Shown here piece by piece: positions 23,007-35,400 of a stretch of DNA of 64,000 nucleotides (its first letter is position 1; each line of letters opens with the position of its first letter). The notes beneath the pieces were generated by a model. It was given only the letters and a program-made list of their open reading frames with translations, had not been told where the DNA came from and ran no database searches. Source of the DNA: Tyto alba (lineage: Eukaryota; Chordata; Aves; Strigiformes; Tytonidae); contig NW_024881330.1 of the NCBI RefSeq assembly GCF_018691265.1, positions 15,561,386-15,625,385 of the forward strand. Direction: 5' to 3'. The position numbers and the translations under genes were made by a program.

Positions 23007-23846
23007 CCGGCATGGCCCGCCCCCGCGCCCCGGCGCCGAGCGGCCCTGGCCCCGCTTCCCCGACGCCCTGCGGCCCTTCGCGCCGGCCGAGCGGCCGGGC
23101 CCCGAGGGCGGCGGCGGGCGCGTCTCCCCCCGGCAGCGGCGGGACGCCAGCGCCGGCCTCTACCGCGGGCGCCGCTGCCGCATGGAGTCCTGTTTCGACT
23201 TCGCCCAGTGCCGGAAAAACGGCTTCAAGGTCTACGTCTACCCGCAGCAGAAGGGGGAGAAGATCGCCGAGAGCTACCAGAACGTCCTCGCCGCCATCGA
23301 GGGCTCCCGCTTCTACACCTCCGACCCCGGGCAGGCCTGCCTCTTCGTCCTCAGCCTGGACACGCTGGACCGGGACCAGCTCTCCCCACAGTACGTGCAC
23401 AACCTCCGCTCCAAGGTGCAGAGCCTCCACCTGTGGAACAACGGCAGAAATCACCTGATTTTTAATTTATACTCCGGCACCTGGCCCGACTACACCGAGG
23501 ATGTGGGGTTCGACATCGGCCAGGCCATGCTGGCCAAAGCCAGCATCAGTACTGAAAACTTCAGACCCAACTTTGACGTTTCTATCCCGCTCTTTTCTAA
23601 GGATCATCCTAGGACAGGAGGGGAGAAGGGATTTTTGAGGTTTAATACCATCCCTCCTCTCAGGAAGTACATGTTGGTATTCAAGGGGAAAAGGTACCTG
23701 ACGGGGATAGGGTCAGACACCAGGAATGCCTTATATCACGTCCATAACGGAGAGGATGTTGTCCTCCTGACCACCTGCAAGCATGGCAAAGACTGGCAAA
23801 AGCACAAGGATTCGCGCTGCGATCGAGACAACGCCGAATACGAGAA
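22894..23846 (+). CDS. EXT1: EXT1 (exostosin-1) coding exon 1, partial gene
   Basis: EXT1 works with EXT2 in the Golgi as the heparan sulfate co-polymerase, adding alternating glucuronic acid and N-acetylglucosamine. The exon encodes residues 1-317 plus two bases of the next Lys codon. It starts MQAKKRY, as in mammals: a short cytosolic tail, a signal-anchor segment at about 8-26, a Pro/Gly/Arg-rich luminal stem to about residue 90, a Cys cluster (C95, C100, C106), then the exostosin (GT47, glucuronyltransferase-side) domain from about 110. From residue 110 on it is nearly identical to human EXT1 as I recall it, including GIGSDTRN, whose Arg277 matches human Arg280, a site of exostosis mutations. 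The coding length is three codons shorter than the human exon, with the same end phase, and all the difference is in the stem. The rest of the gene lies beyond the window. ATG context is weak (C at -3 and +4). Confidence 0.97.
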
Positions 23847-23856
23847 GTAAGTGAGC
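23847..23856 (+). other. EXT1: EXT1 exon 1 splice donor, tandem GT
   Basis: Coding sequence ends GAGAA and is followed by GTAAGTGAGC. GTAAGT at 23,847 is a near-ideal donor and preserves the phase of human exon 1 (two bases into a codon). A second donor-like GTGAGC begins four bases later at 23,851; its use would add GTAA and create an in-frame TAA at 23,848-23,850. Confidence 0.93.
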
Positions 23857-24180
23857 GGTGCCCCATCCCCGTGCGGGCGTCCCCAGGGCTGCGCCGGACA
23901 GATGTGAGCAGATGTGTGCCGAGGCAATCTCCCCTTTGGGCGGGCCGGTGGCTCCCCCGGTGCCCCGCGAGGCTGCCCGGGCTGGGGGAGCCGGCGGGGA
24001 GGCGTTGGAGGGCGGCATGGCCACCCACAGCCGTGGCGTTGCTTGCCCCCGGGGAGCCGATGACCTGCATCTGCAGCCCTTCGGCTTCGCAAGCGCGGCC
24101 GGCGGCGAAGGTGCTGCCGGAGGATGCTCTGGCATCTGGCGCTGCCCTTTGTCCCGCCTGTGCCTTTTGGGACCGATGCC

Positions 24181-27100
24181 CCGCGCCTTCCCTGCCCCAA
24201 GTTGAAGTTTTGTACGAGTCCGCAGCCCTCCTCAGTGCTTGTGTGAGCCCGGCTCCCGCGGTGGGTTAGTGGCTGAGGGTGATTGCGGGGATGCGCTCTC
24301 CAAAAAGCGCTGCCCGGAGCCCGGCTGGTGTGTCTGCGTGTCTCCACAGACAAGGCAGTAGCTTGCCTTGCTGTCTTTTTCGTCTCGGTTCAGATCGGTG
24401 CAGCGTCAGTAAAGAAAGGAGAAAAAGAAATGCTGACTGTGTCCGCGTCCTGTGTTTGAGTTTCTGATTTTTACATGTGAGAGGATACTCTGGCAGTGTG
24501 AGCACAGCAAGTGTTTTCTGTGAGTGCTTGTTTTCTTGGTTTCCCCCGAATTTTATTTTTATTTGTTGGTAATGTTACTGTGTAGCCAAATTTTGTGTCG
24601 CTGTGGTGCTGCCCTTGTCTTCCAGTCTGCTTTTCAGGTTTGTACATACAGCTGCTGGGAAAATCGCTTCCTGGGAATTACCTCCAGCGCTGCGATGCTG
24701 ACTAAGCTGTGTGCAACTGATTAGTTCATTTAAATGCCAACCACCACTATGTTTGCTGCAGAGTAGCTCTCTCTATATGAAGTTTTTCACATGAGAATGT
24801 TTCCCGTGTAGCAGGAGTTAGATGCAGAATTAAAACAGACCCAGCCGTATGGCGCTGAGTAGCGTGCGGTGGAGCTGCACTGAGAGCTGCCAACGGCTGG
24901 AGGGGTTTGTGATGCACAGAGGAACGTGGGTGGAAAAATGCTCCTGGAGAGCAGTCAGGAAGAAACTACGGTGGCATTAATGCTGATCAAAATTTCCAGC
25001 TGGCTGACTGTTTCTCCACCGAAACTATCCACAGGGAGTTGGGAGAGACTGGGAAGGTCAGCACCGCAACACCGGGAAGCCCGTGTGTGCGTGGGCGAGC
25101 TGCTCGCCCTCTGGTTATTGTAAACCTGTCCCAGAGGGGGAAGAAACAGAAGTGCAAATACTTGGTGGGGGTTTAATCCCGTTCATTTTCAGCAAACTGA
25201 TGGGCGAGTAGAGGAATGATGCACACGTGGAAGCGATACAGTGGTGGTACCGAGTGAACAGTAGAGATACTGAGCTACGCTCGTGTTATTTGTGACCCGA
25301 GTGTCCCTTTGGCTTGTGATCTTCTTTAAGGAATACTTTTTTTTGGGGGGGGGTGGGCGGTGGAAAAAGGGAGACCTGACAATTGTAGCCTTGCAGGCTG
25401 TGCTGATTTTTGTCATAGATCTCAGCAATTGGACGTAATTTATAGATAGGAAAAGTCCTGGCTATTTGTGGTGTTCTACAGCATGTATGCTGTCGAGTTG
25501 TCATAAAAACAAACATACCCACCCATGGTTTGACGTGAGTAGGGCCATATTCAGTTTTTTTACAGCTATGCCTTTTAGTCTAATAAAAGATAGACCTCTC
25601 CCCAAAAGTTCTGCCCCTTCTAAAGTGTCTTTGCCACTCATTTTGTGGCACGGTGTGTACGTAACAACCCTCAGGGCATATGGAGGCATGAATCCAGCTG
25701 GTACACCATGCTATTCATACAAAAAACATACTTGCTGCTAAGATACAGCCATATCTGGGGTGATGTATGGGGACTCCAGCATTCGCTGTAATGCTGCTGT
25801 TAGAGACAGGAAGTAAAAAAAATGGTGATTACAAGAAAATAAGATTACTCCAAGAACTGAGGCAGGCTGAATCTGCGGTTGGGCCACTGAGGTGAACAGG
25901 CTCGCCCTGGCGGACAACTGCAAATGCTGAAGCTCTTTAACCTGGCATCTTATCTGAGTGAGCACACCTGCCAGAGCGTGCTGCTGCCCCTTCATGCTCC
26001 TGCTTCGGTGCTGATTCGCAGCAAAGGATGCCATCTGCTGATCTCCCAGCACTGCGTCCTGCGGTGGCCTGTGTTCTCGGCCTCTCCCGTGCAAATATGG
26101 ACCACGCCTGGTGCTCCATTCCCTTTAGAAAATCCGAGAAGGTCACATCCCTGAGGTAGCGTCACAGCAGTCAGCCGGTTGAAATGCCTCTGTGATGGTG
26201 TGTAACCCAGGTGTGAAAGCTGTAGGAGGGACACTGCTATTCACCCCACCTAAAGCAGCATCCGATCACAAATGAGGCTGTAATGAGTGGGAAGGAAATG
26301 TCTTGGAGTACAGCTGGGTCTTGAAAACTGCGCACAGAGCGGCTCTCGTGGGTTTTTTGGGGCTTGGATTTAACAATGCATCCTCAAGGTTTTAATCAAA
26401 AAGAAGAAAAACGCATTCTCTATGATATGTATATTTGCATAGCCGTGTAGAGTTGAGAAAGTTGCCTATCACAGTCTTCTGTGCCAGTTTTCCCATCCAC
26501 TGCCGTGACACAGACGCTATTTCACTTCGTGTGACAGACAGGGGTGCGGGTGCCCTGGGCATGCAGCGCTGGCCCCGACGTACCGGTCCTTGCTGGGGTG
26601 AAATAGGAACGATTGGCTCTAGGTAGAGGCCTTGCCAAGCCAGGTAGATTAGGTGACCAGATTTTAAAACGTGGTAATCTTGTGTCAGCAGGATGGTGGT
26701 GTTATGTTGTGTTACGCTTGGTGCCAGTGCATGTGGCAGGTTAGTTGTGATGGGGTTTCGTCTGTGGTGCAACATTTGGTGTTGGGTTCAAATGAGGTCC
26801 ACCTGTCCACAGGATCCATTGTTTCCTCTCTAGGAAATTGAAAAAGCCAAGAAAAGTGATTTCTTGAGCTATTGAAAATGCCCAGTGTCTTATTTCATAT
26901 GGGAGAAGGAGGGATGGGCATGTCTGTAGTTTTGACTCTCTCCCAGAATTGTATTGAAAGATCCGTCTGTATGTTATAGCTAATTAATTTGCATCCCAGT
27001 TATGCATCTCAGCAGATAAAAACTGATGTAGACTAGAATGAATTGTATTATCATGGTTAGACTACTAGCAAACAGGATATAAAGGAGGACAAAACCTCTG

Positions 27101-29349
27101 GATTCGTTACGATGTCTTTGACTGTCAAAGTTGGCCTCTGTCACCTAGTGCTAGGGCAGCTGGGCTTTCGGAATTTCTCCACAGCAGGATTTCAGCGTCA
27201 AGCTTTCTGCTTCACAAAGGGTTAAGCGAATAAACAGTGCTGCTGCTGAAGTTTGAAGACAGCCTCTTAAATATTTAATGACAGTCTAAATATATACATA
27301 TGTACAATGTGTTTTAAACAAAGGCGGAATTCATGTACAGGCTTAACTGGTTCCAAATAATTACTTTTTGGAAGGTAATATAAATGACTCTGGATACCGA
27401 ACGAAGTGGAGGAATGCAGTGTTCTAGTAAAGCCAGATGCAGGGAAGAGATTTGCACCAAAATAGGGATCTTTCTAGGAAAGTAAATATTGTTGTCTGCA
27501 GTATATCCTCTGATCAGCGACAACCCTGCCCTTGGAGTATGGAGAGAGTGATGGTATATCCAGAAACATAAGGTCTCGTCAAAAGCTCATTCAAGGAGGC
27601 TTTTTGCTCATATCTGTGCAGGATGGCTGAAGTTAATGATGATAATGAAACAAAGTGGTATAACGAACAGGTTTGAAGAGAGTAGGGTAGGGAAGGGGGA
27701 GTGAAACTGAGCAAAAAATGTATTTTTTGAGAAATACGAACTTACACTGGAGGACGACGAGTGTAGCGAGATGTTCTCTATAGACTTAAGTTTTTTCGAT
27801 TAGTCAGTGCTCAAAAAGCCTGCGTGATCAAGACTGAAGGGAGAAAGGCAGGCAGAGCAGGCAGGCCCTCCCGAGGTGGGACTAGCTCTGGGGAAGGAGG
27901 TTGGAGGCGTGCAAGTTGAGGAGGAGCCTACAGAAGGACCTGCCTGGGGCTGCAGGGCGCTGGCAGAAGAGGGAGAGAGCAACAGCACACGGCGTGCTTA
28001 TGCTTGAGCCACATCTCTTCAGGGCACGCGACAGCGCTGAGCAGGGTTGTGTATGTACTTTTACAGGGGAAAATATTCAGCTAAATGTTTTAGTTGATCT
28101 CTGGTCCCCGGTAGGTTTACCTGGTGTGCACTCTGCAGGTGTGTCAGTCACGGCTGAACCTCCTACGTGTGAAAATGCTGTCCTGAGCAAAGGTTACAGT
28201 TGTGCAAGAAGCAGAGAATGGGAAGAAGAGCAACTTTTAGTTTCGGTTCCTTCTCTCCAGGAATAAAATTCACATATAAAAAACGAAGCGGTAGATTTAG
28301 ACATAAGGGATGATTCTGCCACTCACAAGACCGGCATGAAAACATGAAGTAAGGTTTAGGCATGCCCGTCTGACATGTGATGATAACCTACAGGCTACAT
28401 ATGCATGTATGTGCACGTTTTGAAGAAAAGCAAAACTCTTAGATTTTCAACATACTGAGGTTCAGTGTAATGTATTAAAATTTAAATATAAATGCTACAA
28501 TCACTGATTTATTTCAGGAATTATTTAAAAGCTTTCACAAGTCAGCTTCTTTGGAGCTATTTAGGACAGGGCTGAGAAACCACCCAGGTTCAGGGTGGCT
28601 GTTGTCTGGGACATCAGAACTGAGATGGGAACCAGTCCGTGCATCTTGTATATCACCAGGCTGCTTTGGGAGCTTGGATGAAACTCAAGAACTACTGAGA
28701 GAGCTTGGGCATTTTCCCAGAGTATCTTGGCTCCTGCAGAGACCTATCCCCACCAGACTGTTTTTTTATTTTAATATCAATTTTCAAGAATCTGGAAATT
28801 TGCCTGCTTTACAGTGCGTTTATTCCAAAATGCAGTCAGCAGGTAAATAACAAAGCTTTAACGTAGGTTTGAGAAATACGGGATTTGCTGTATTGTGTTC
28901 TTCCTCCTGCTCTGTGTATGCACTGCAAAGTGTCCTTATGTGCCTGTTGATGCTGATTTAATGCAGGTAGTGCCCTGGGGAGGTAGGAGCTTCCCCCGGG
29001 AGGCTCCAGGCTGATGCCCTGGCAGGAGGGGGGAGGAGGGGTGACGGGATCATCCCCGAGCCCACGGCCAGCGGTGCAGTCCTCAGCCTGGCCGTTTGCA
29101 CCACGCTCTTCCCTCTTGGAGAAGGTGTGGAAGAGGGTGGACGCGTGTGCCTGAGCGTGTTTCCCCGTGCGAGCAGTGCCAAGCGCCGCAGCGTGTGTGG
29201 CCGGGTGTGTAGGGTCAGGCACCGGCAGAGGAGCCCACCCTGCCCGCAGGCCTTAAACCAGGCGCCCTCCTAACCTCAAGTAATTAAGTTTTCTTGTGGG
29301 GCGAGTTATTATTATAATTGCTTGCCCCAGGCTTTTCTGTGTCTTTCTG
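24181..29349. other. Intron 1 block, nothing recognised
   Basis: Only short chance open frames are present. A G-rich stretch occurs at 25,340-25,365. No repeats of known family, exons or RNA genes were recognised. Confidence 0.5.
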
Positions 29350-29425
29350 TGAAGCATCTCATACGAGGCTCTGTGGTGACAAAGCATTACAGTAGATGGC
29401 TGATCTGGTCCGGAGCAGGCATTTT
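29350..29425 (+). mobile_element. Possible ancient CR1/L3-type LINE 3' fragment
   Basis: GAAGCATCTCATACGAGGCT, then GACAAAGCATTACAGTAGATGG and CTGATCTGGTCC follow the order of a common amniote LINE 3' end (gaagcatc, gacaggatactggactagatgg, ctgatccag). It is strongly diverged and assigned by eye. Confidence 0.35.
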
Positions 29426-32400
29426 CTGTATGCAGAAATGTGGGTGAATGCTGCTTTCACGGCCGGAGGGGCTCTGCTTTTATTCTTTCTGCCTAGGAAA
29501 GTTGTTCTAGGATAATTTATTGATAAATAATTATCACCGAGGAGACATTTGACGATAGAACAGAACTCAAACTAAAAAATTATCTGAGTCATAATTTTAA
29601 GCAGAATTATTCATGAAATGGGTAATTTGAAGAGTCTGTTGAGCTGAGATCAGAACTGAGCTAAAGGTAGTGTTTCCAGCTACTTGTCTGGGCAAGATGA
29701 AGCCCTGCCATGCCTTAAGAAAGGAGATGGTGCAGAGCATCCCACAGTGCCCCCAACTTCTTGCCCTCACTGGCCAGGCATTTCACAGAACTTGTGCAGA
29801 ATTTTTTGTATCTGCTTTTTAGCTTCACTGAAACTGCTCCTAAGGGAGAGGGATGGACGAATTTGGGGTTTCCCTGGGCTCTTGTGTGCTGCTGCTTGAT
29901 GCTCCCCACTGCATTGAGAGTGTTCCCAGCTGTGGACCTCTTTGCATCTGTGCAGCTCTGAAGTGGTGCATCTCCCCGGGACGATGGGATTGAACGAAGG
30001 GAGGTTCAGCTCAAGACAAACCCCAGCGAAAAAGGCTACTGGTTTGACTCTGCTGGAAATACTCCTTTTGCCCCACATACAGCCCTGGAACAGCACACTG
30101 GAAAGTAAACCGGCAGCCACTTGTGGGAAAGGAAGGTAAATGAAACTGGTCGGCATGAAGCACTTATTTACTCAACAGATGTGAGTCAAGAGAATGTGCT
30201 GTAATCTGGTGATTTCTGGAGTATTATCTGTGATTGTTTTCCCTTTCTCTCTGCAGGGTTTCTTTCAGAAAATCCACAGTTTTGTGGTCTTGGGTAAACA
30301 AACCATTTTGCTAACCAGAGAAAAATAATCAGTAGGTACGTGGATAACTGTCTGGCCTGTGAAAGGAGTTGAATGCCATGCTCCGTGCTGCTAAGGAGAC
30401 TGACTTCTCAAGGACTTGGCTGTATCTAGATGATGATGCTAGATATATACTGCTGTCTCATGTCGTATGGAGATTAGTTCAGCATGTGGGAATGTATGAG
30501 TATAACTTCAGGTTATATTTAAGGTCCTGCAGCATTCCACATTGCCAAGTGTTTTGGGACATACAGGTTTCAAAACCTTCTCATGGTTTACGCTAAGCAA
30601 TAGATTCGTTCCTCCTCTTCTGTTCATCCAGCTATTCTGTGCTTTTGCATAAGGTTTTGTGTTGTTCTTTTTTAATCCAGATTTTGAGAGGAAACAGGAC
30701 ATACATCATCACTGTCTTGGCCTTAATTGAGGGGCTGCCTCAGTCAGCTGGAGGGAGCATCAATGCTACGTAATTCTGATACAACCCATCCCCACATCTC
30801 TGGACATGGCAGGGAGGGAGCTGGGGGGCAGTAGGTGCCTGTGGCACTGGACGTGCACGGGGATGATTGAAGATCTGGGCCAGAGAGTGGTGGGGAGTCA
30901 TTATTTCTTCCACTTACGGAGCAAACTATAATTTATAAGTCAACACCCATGCATTGGGACAAACCGAAGAGCGTGCTTAGAGCAGTTCCTGTCCTGGCAC
31001 TGCAGCGTGGGTGCCACAGGGTCTGGGGGTGGTTTGGAAGCATAGAGATGTGAGGTCAGCACACTGCAGTGGTGCAGGAGAAACTAGTTTAAGGAATTAA
31101 TTCCAAATGAGAACAAAAGAGAGGAGATTTGTTTCACATGAGAAGAGGGAAGTAATGCTTTAAGAAATAAAGGCCTTATCTCAGCAAAATGTTGTGCTTA
31201 ACTGCTTTGCTGGGGAAGAACTGGTGTGAGTGCTGCCAGGCTGATGGCTTTCCAAATGCAATCTGACTTCCTAAAATGTTATTTTCTTAGAATAAGAAAA
31301 CACAACTTTAAGCCAGTTAGGAGGGTTAGGCCTACTCAATAACAAGAGAAAGAAGATGTCATTTTCTTTAAATATCTTGTGTTTTTCCCGCTCGTCTCTC
31401 CTACTGCCTCTTGCTGAGATTTAACCTCAGTTTTTTGGGTGGTGTACTTCTGTCTTCCTGACGAGGATGCAGACAGGGTGCTAAGCGGGTGTTCCCTGAA
31501 AGGTGGTAGAGTTGGGGTGCTTGTGTTGGCTAAATCGGGCTCCCATTTCATATTCCATTAAGACAGACTTCTCTGTGCTCCTGCAGTCCCGGGGTGGGGT
31601 GTGGTGCTGGCGGGGCTGTTGCAGGAGCTCCTGCTTTCTGCCTGTAGCACGCGTGGTCTCAGGACTGCAGTCCCAACATCCAGCATTGCCACTGGCCACT
31701 GTGGTTATGTTTCTCTATGCCTTTAAAATGGAGAAGAAAGCTTTGCTTTCCTTAGGCATTTTTGGGGGGGTGCTTTAGTGCTTTATAATGTTTTAGAGAA
31801 AGTGCTGTGTGGAACTGGAATATTGCTCATTAATGTTTTCTGTATCCCGTTCTCAGAAAGTATCAGTTGAGTGTAGGTCTAAATTGTGACCTAAGGAGAA
31901 AAGGTGGTAGTCGTCAGAAGCAGTGTAAAGCAGCATTTCTCTGTGTGTATGGGGCAGGAGATCACCACAAGAGCTCTTTTTGGGTTCGACACTTGTCCTA
32001 GATCAGGATGTGTGGTCATGTTGGGTGTATGAGCCTTTTAACTCTTCTCGCTTCACGCAGATGCTACCAAAGGCCACCCCTTTTCCAGGCACTGAAGCAC
32101 TGCCATTTCTGATCACTCCTCCAAGGCCTCTCACAGTGCAGTAAGCAAGTTCAGTAAAGCTTTTCTGCCTTAAGTTGACTTTTTTCGCCATGATGGTTCC
32201 TAGTCCAGAAATACATGAAAACGAAATAATTCCCGGGTTCGTAAGTGTATTTCCCGTTCATTCACTTTTTTTCCCCTCTAATATACTCGTTGTGTTTGTG
32301 AATGAAACAGAATTAGGGCTAATTTAGTTGATTGGCTGCAAAACAAAAGTATTCAATGCTAAGAATGGGAAATGAGACGGCCTTTCTGAAATGTTACTTC

Positions 32401-35400
32401 TTTGCATAATTGTAATAGATTATAATTATGCAGTTGGGTGTTTAGCAGTGGATTTGATGTAAACACAGTCATTGGAGATGTCTCGTCGCTCACTTGTGTC
32501 AGTTCAAGTCCCAGTGCAGTCCTGTCGATGGCTGTACCAGCATCTCTAATGACGTTTTCTCTTCGGGCAGGATGGCACGTTACAGAAAATGCTATATCCA
32601 GTTCCCCTCCCAGCTCCTCCCACAAAATTACCACCGGTCGATATGACCATGTCAGACTGTTGACACAAATCAATAAGATCAATCATTCTTCAGCTCCTAA
32701 ACAAAATTGAGAGCACGATGCTGACGGGCTGTGCGTAGCAACACTGGCAGTGCTTCCTAAATGGAAAATGCATACAGTCATGTTTGCAAAGTGTATGTGG
32801 GGGACCCTGTCTCGTTAATAATTAGTTCTCCCAGGCTATGGAAAGGAGCATGGTATGAATCATTTCCTACAACTGCAATATACATTATGACCCCTACAGC
32901 TGTCAGGCTGATGGAGAACATCACCTGCTCAACAGCAGTGCCGGAAAGGGGCGAGCATGGCAGAGTTTGGTTAGGAATCCTGATTTTCTTCATTCTCCTA
33001 GAAGAATTGACTTCTGATACTGTTTTTTGCCCTGCAAATAATTGCAGAAATTTTATCGCAGTACTGGAATTCCTGGTGCAATCAGGTAGTTCAGTGTATA
33101 ACTGCTGAAAGCCCGTAAAAACTGTAGTTGCTGTAGTCTGCAAGAATAAAATCAGAGGCTGCTTCCAAAAAACAGAATCTTTTTCTGAAGAGAAGGACAA
33201 ATCTTTGTTTATAATTTCTGAATTTGTATCTCTGAAGGTTTGTTTGGGTGTGTTTGCTTATAGACTCAGTCAGCTGCTTTGGGAAGATAAACACAGAAAT
33301 GTTTCATCTCCTTGATTTGCCACCAACCATTGTGCTGGGTGCTAGCAGATTTTTCTTTTAATTAAATATGATTTATGTAATCCTAATGGGAAATATAATT
33401 ATAGGATTTATTTTTTTAATACTGTGATTTCAGAATTACTTTATAAAAAAGAGTAACATTTTCCCCTTAAGGGCCGTTTTAAAATGAGCAAACAAAATAA
33501 AAAACCAAAGTGCACTTTACTAAAAGTAATAAATCTCAGACAGGAAGCAAAAAAAAAAAAAAGCATCTGATATGTTGGAGCTGCAGTAAAACTGGAAATT
33601 AATGATCAGTAAGTTAGTGCTGCTAGAGAGTGAATGCATTATGTATTTGAGGAGACGCCTATAGCTTATTAAATGTCAGCAAATTTTAGCATAAGCAGTA
33701 GAAAACCCTCATCAGAAAATGTAAACCAGTGCGACCTGCAGTTGGAAGATCCTGTGCCACAAAAGATGTGGGAACCATGTGTCCAGTTGAAACGTAAGAA
33801 AGTGTTTTGCAAGATTCAGGTCTGAAATTGCATGCTAAACTCCTTTAGTTTCTGATTGGAGGGATTTAAACGTTTCAGTAAGGCATGACTGTAGTCTCAG
33901 GAAGAGATTTATTGTACTGTAAAACCTTTGCACGAGAAGGTATGTATGACTGTTTAAAATAATTTAAAACAAATAACATCCCTTCACCCTCCTACTCTCT
34001 CTCACGCTTTTTTTGCTAAAACCGAAAGGTAAGGCTACTACTTGAATTGTAATGGAATAATATATCAAGTGAGTGATCACATCAGGCATGGACACTTACC
34101 AAATCACAGCGAGATAACTGTGAATAACTCTCTAGTTTCAACAATTTGCATGGCCATTAACAATTGATGGGTTTCCCTTAGAACCGCATTATCTATGGCA
34201 GCGGGATCTATTCCCGCGCACCACTCCTGCATACTAAGTGCCAGAGAAATTCTCAAAAGTGAGGGTAATAAAAAAATCTGATAGCAGCAAGGTGAATGAA
34301 GCAGGTAGGAATTTCAAGGCGACGTTTTTTGAAGGTGGGGAAATATTTCAGGCAATCATGCATTTTCATAACTGCTCTCCCCACCTTTCCTGCCTATTTT
34401 TTTAACTAGAGTTCTGCAACTTTTAATTCAAGCTGGTATTAGGTTTCCCTCCACTGCTTGGCGTCGTCTCAGGATTGCTTGTTGGTCTGGCATGTGGATC
34501 AGTTTAAGCAAGTTTTTAAAATAAATTTTGTTTAATTTTGAATTGGACACGTGTCTTGAGGCACTTTTATGTATATTAGACAAAAGAGAAAACCAGTGCT
34601 AGATTGCTGGGTGGCTCTTCCATGGGAGTGATTTTGAGCAGGTGTCAAAGATGAGCTTTCCTTTTGAGAATCATGCCACCATTTTAATAAATGTGCAACA
34701 CATCCCTTGTTTCTAGCACTTTCATCTCTGGTTGATGGCATGTCAGATCTTTCCAGATTCCTTCATAAAGTTGACTTTTCCAGCCCCAAAACTCTTTTCT
34801 CTCTCTTTCCTTATTTTTCTTTCTTGCCCTCTTCCCTTTCCCCCATTCTTTTCATGGTGCTGTTGTTGTGGCAAGATTAAAGTAACTGAATGAAGTGGTG
34901 TCAGGGAAAGCTCGGGTAATCAAAGTGTGCAAGGGGCTGGAGCTGTGTGAAGGCAGGTGGGTGACACATCAAAGCTGGTGGGTACGGGTGCTTGCTGCTC
35001 TCGCCTCTCCTTGTAAATGGCCCCTTGTGCCATAAACAGAGTTCCTGGGGTTAATTTGTGAGCTCACGTGTACACAAATGTAATTGGTTTTGTATGCTCT
35101 TCCCAAAATTTAATTGCAGAGAAGGGTAGTAAAGTCTTAGCTTTGTTCTTTGGAAGATGGCTTCTGTAGACGTGGCATGTTAGGAAATAAGTACCTGAGT
35201 TGTTGATAGCGGGAGGTGGTCGTTCACCTTCAGCTAAGAACAACCCAGGGCCTTACTGTCCCGTCTGCCTGTAAATGCCATTTTTGGGTTGCTGTAGGTA
35301 GCAACCCGCTCAGCTCAGGGGAAGCCCCAAATCTCCACTCATCTCTAAATGCTCTCTCATGTCTCTTGACATGGAGATAACCATCTGGCTCTCTTCTAGC

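Larger units (their letters stand above)
21440..24180. promoter_or_regulatory. EXT1: CpG island spanning EXT1 promoter and exon 1
   Basis: Base composition changes sharply to GC-rich DNA with very frequent CpG from about 21,440. It stays so through the promoter, leader and first half of exon 1, then fades by about 24,180. The densest part is 21,650-23,200. Within exon 1 the codons turn from almost entirely G/C-ending to mixed near 23,450. The boundaries are judged by eye. A CpG island over the first exon fits the housekeeping-like expression expected of EXT1. Confidence 0.9.

Noticed and set aside
22438..23454. 338-codon minus-strand open frame over EXT1 exon 1
   Set aside because: It is the antisense shadow of the GC-rich EXT1 coding exon; the + strand reading is the one conserved with mammalian EXT1.
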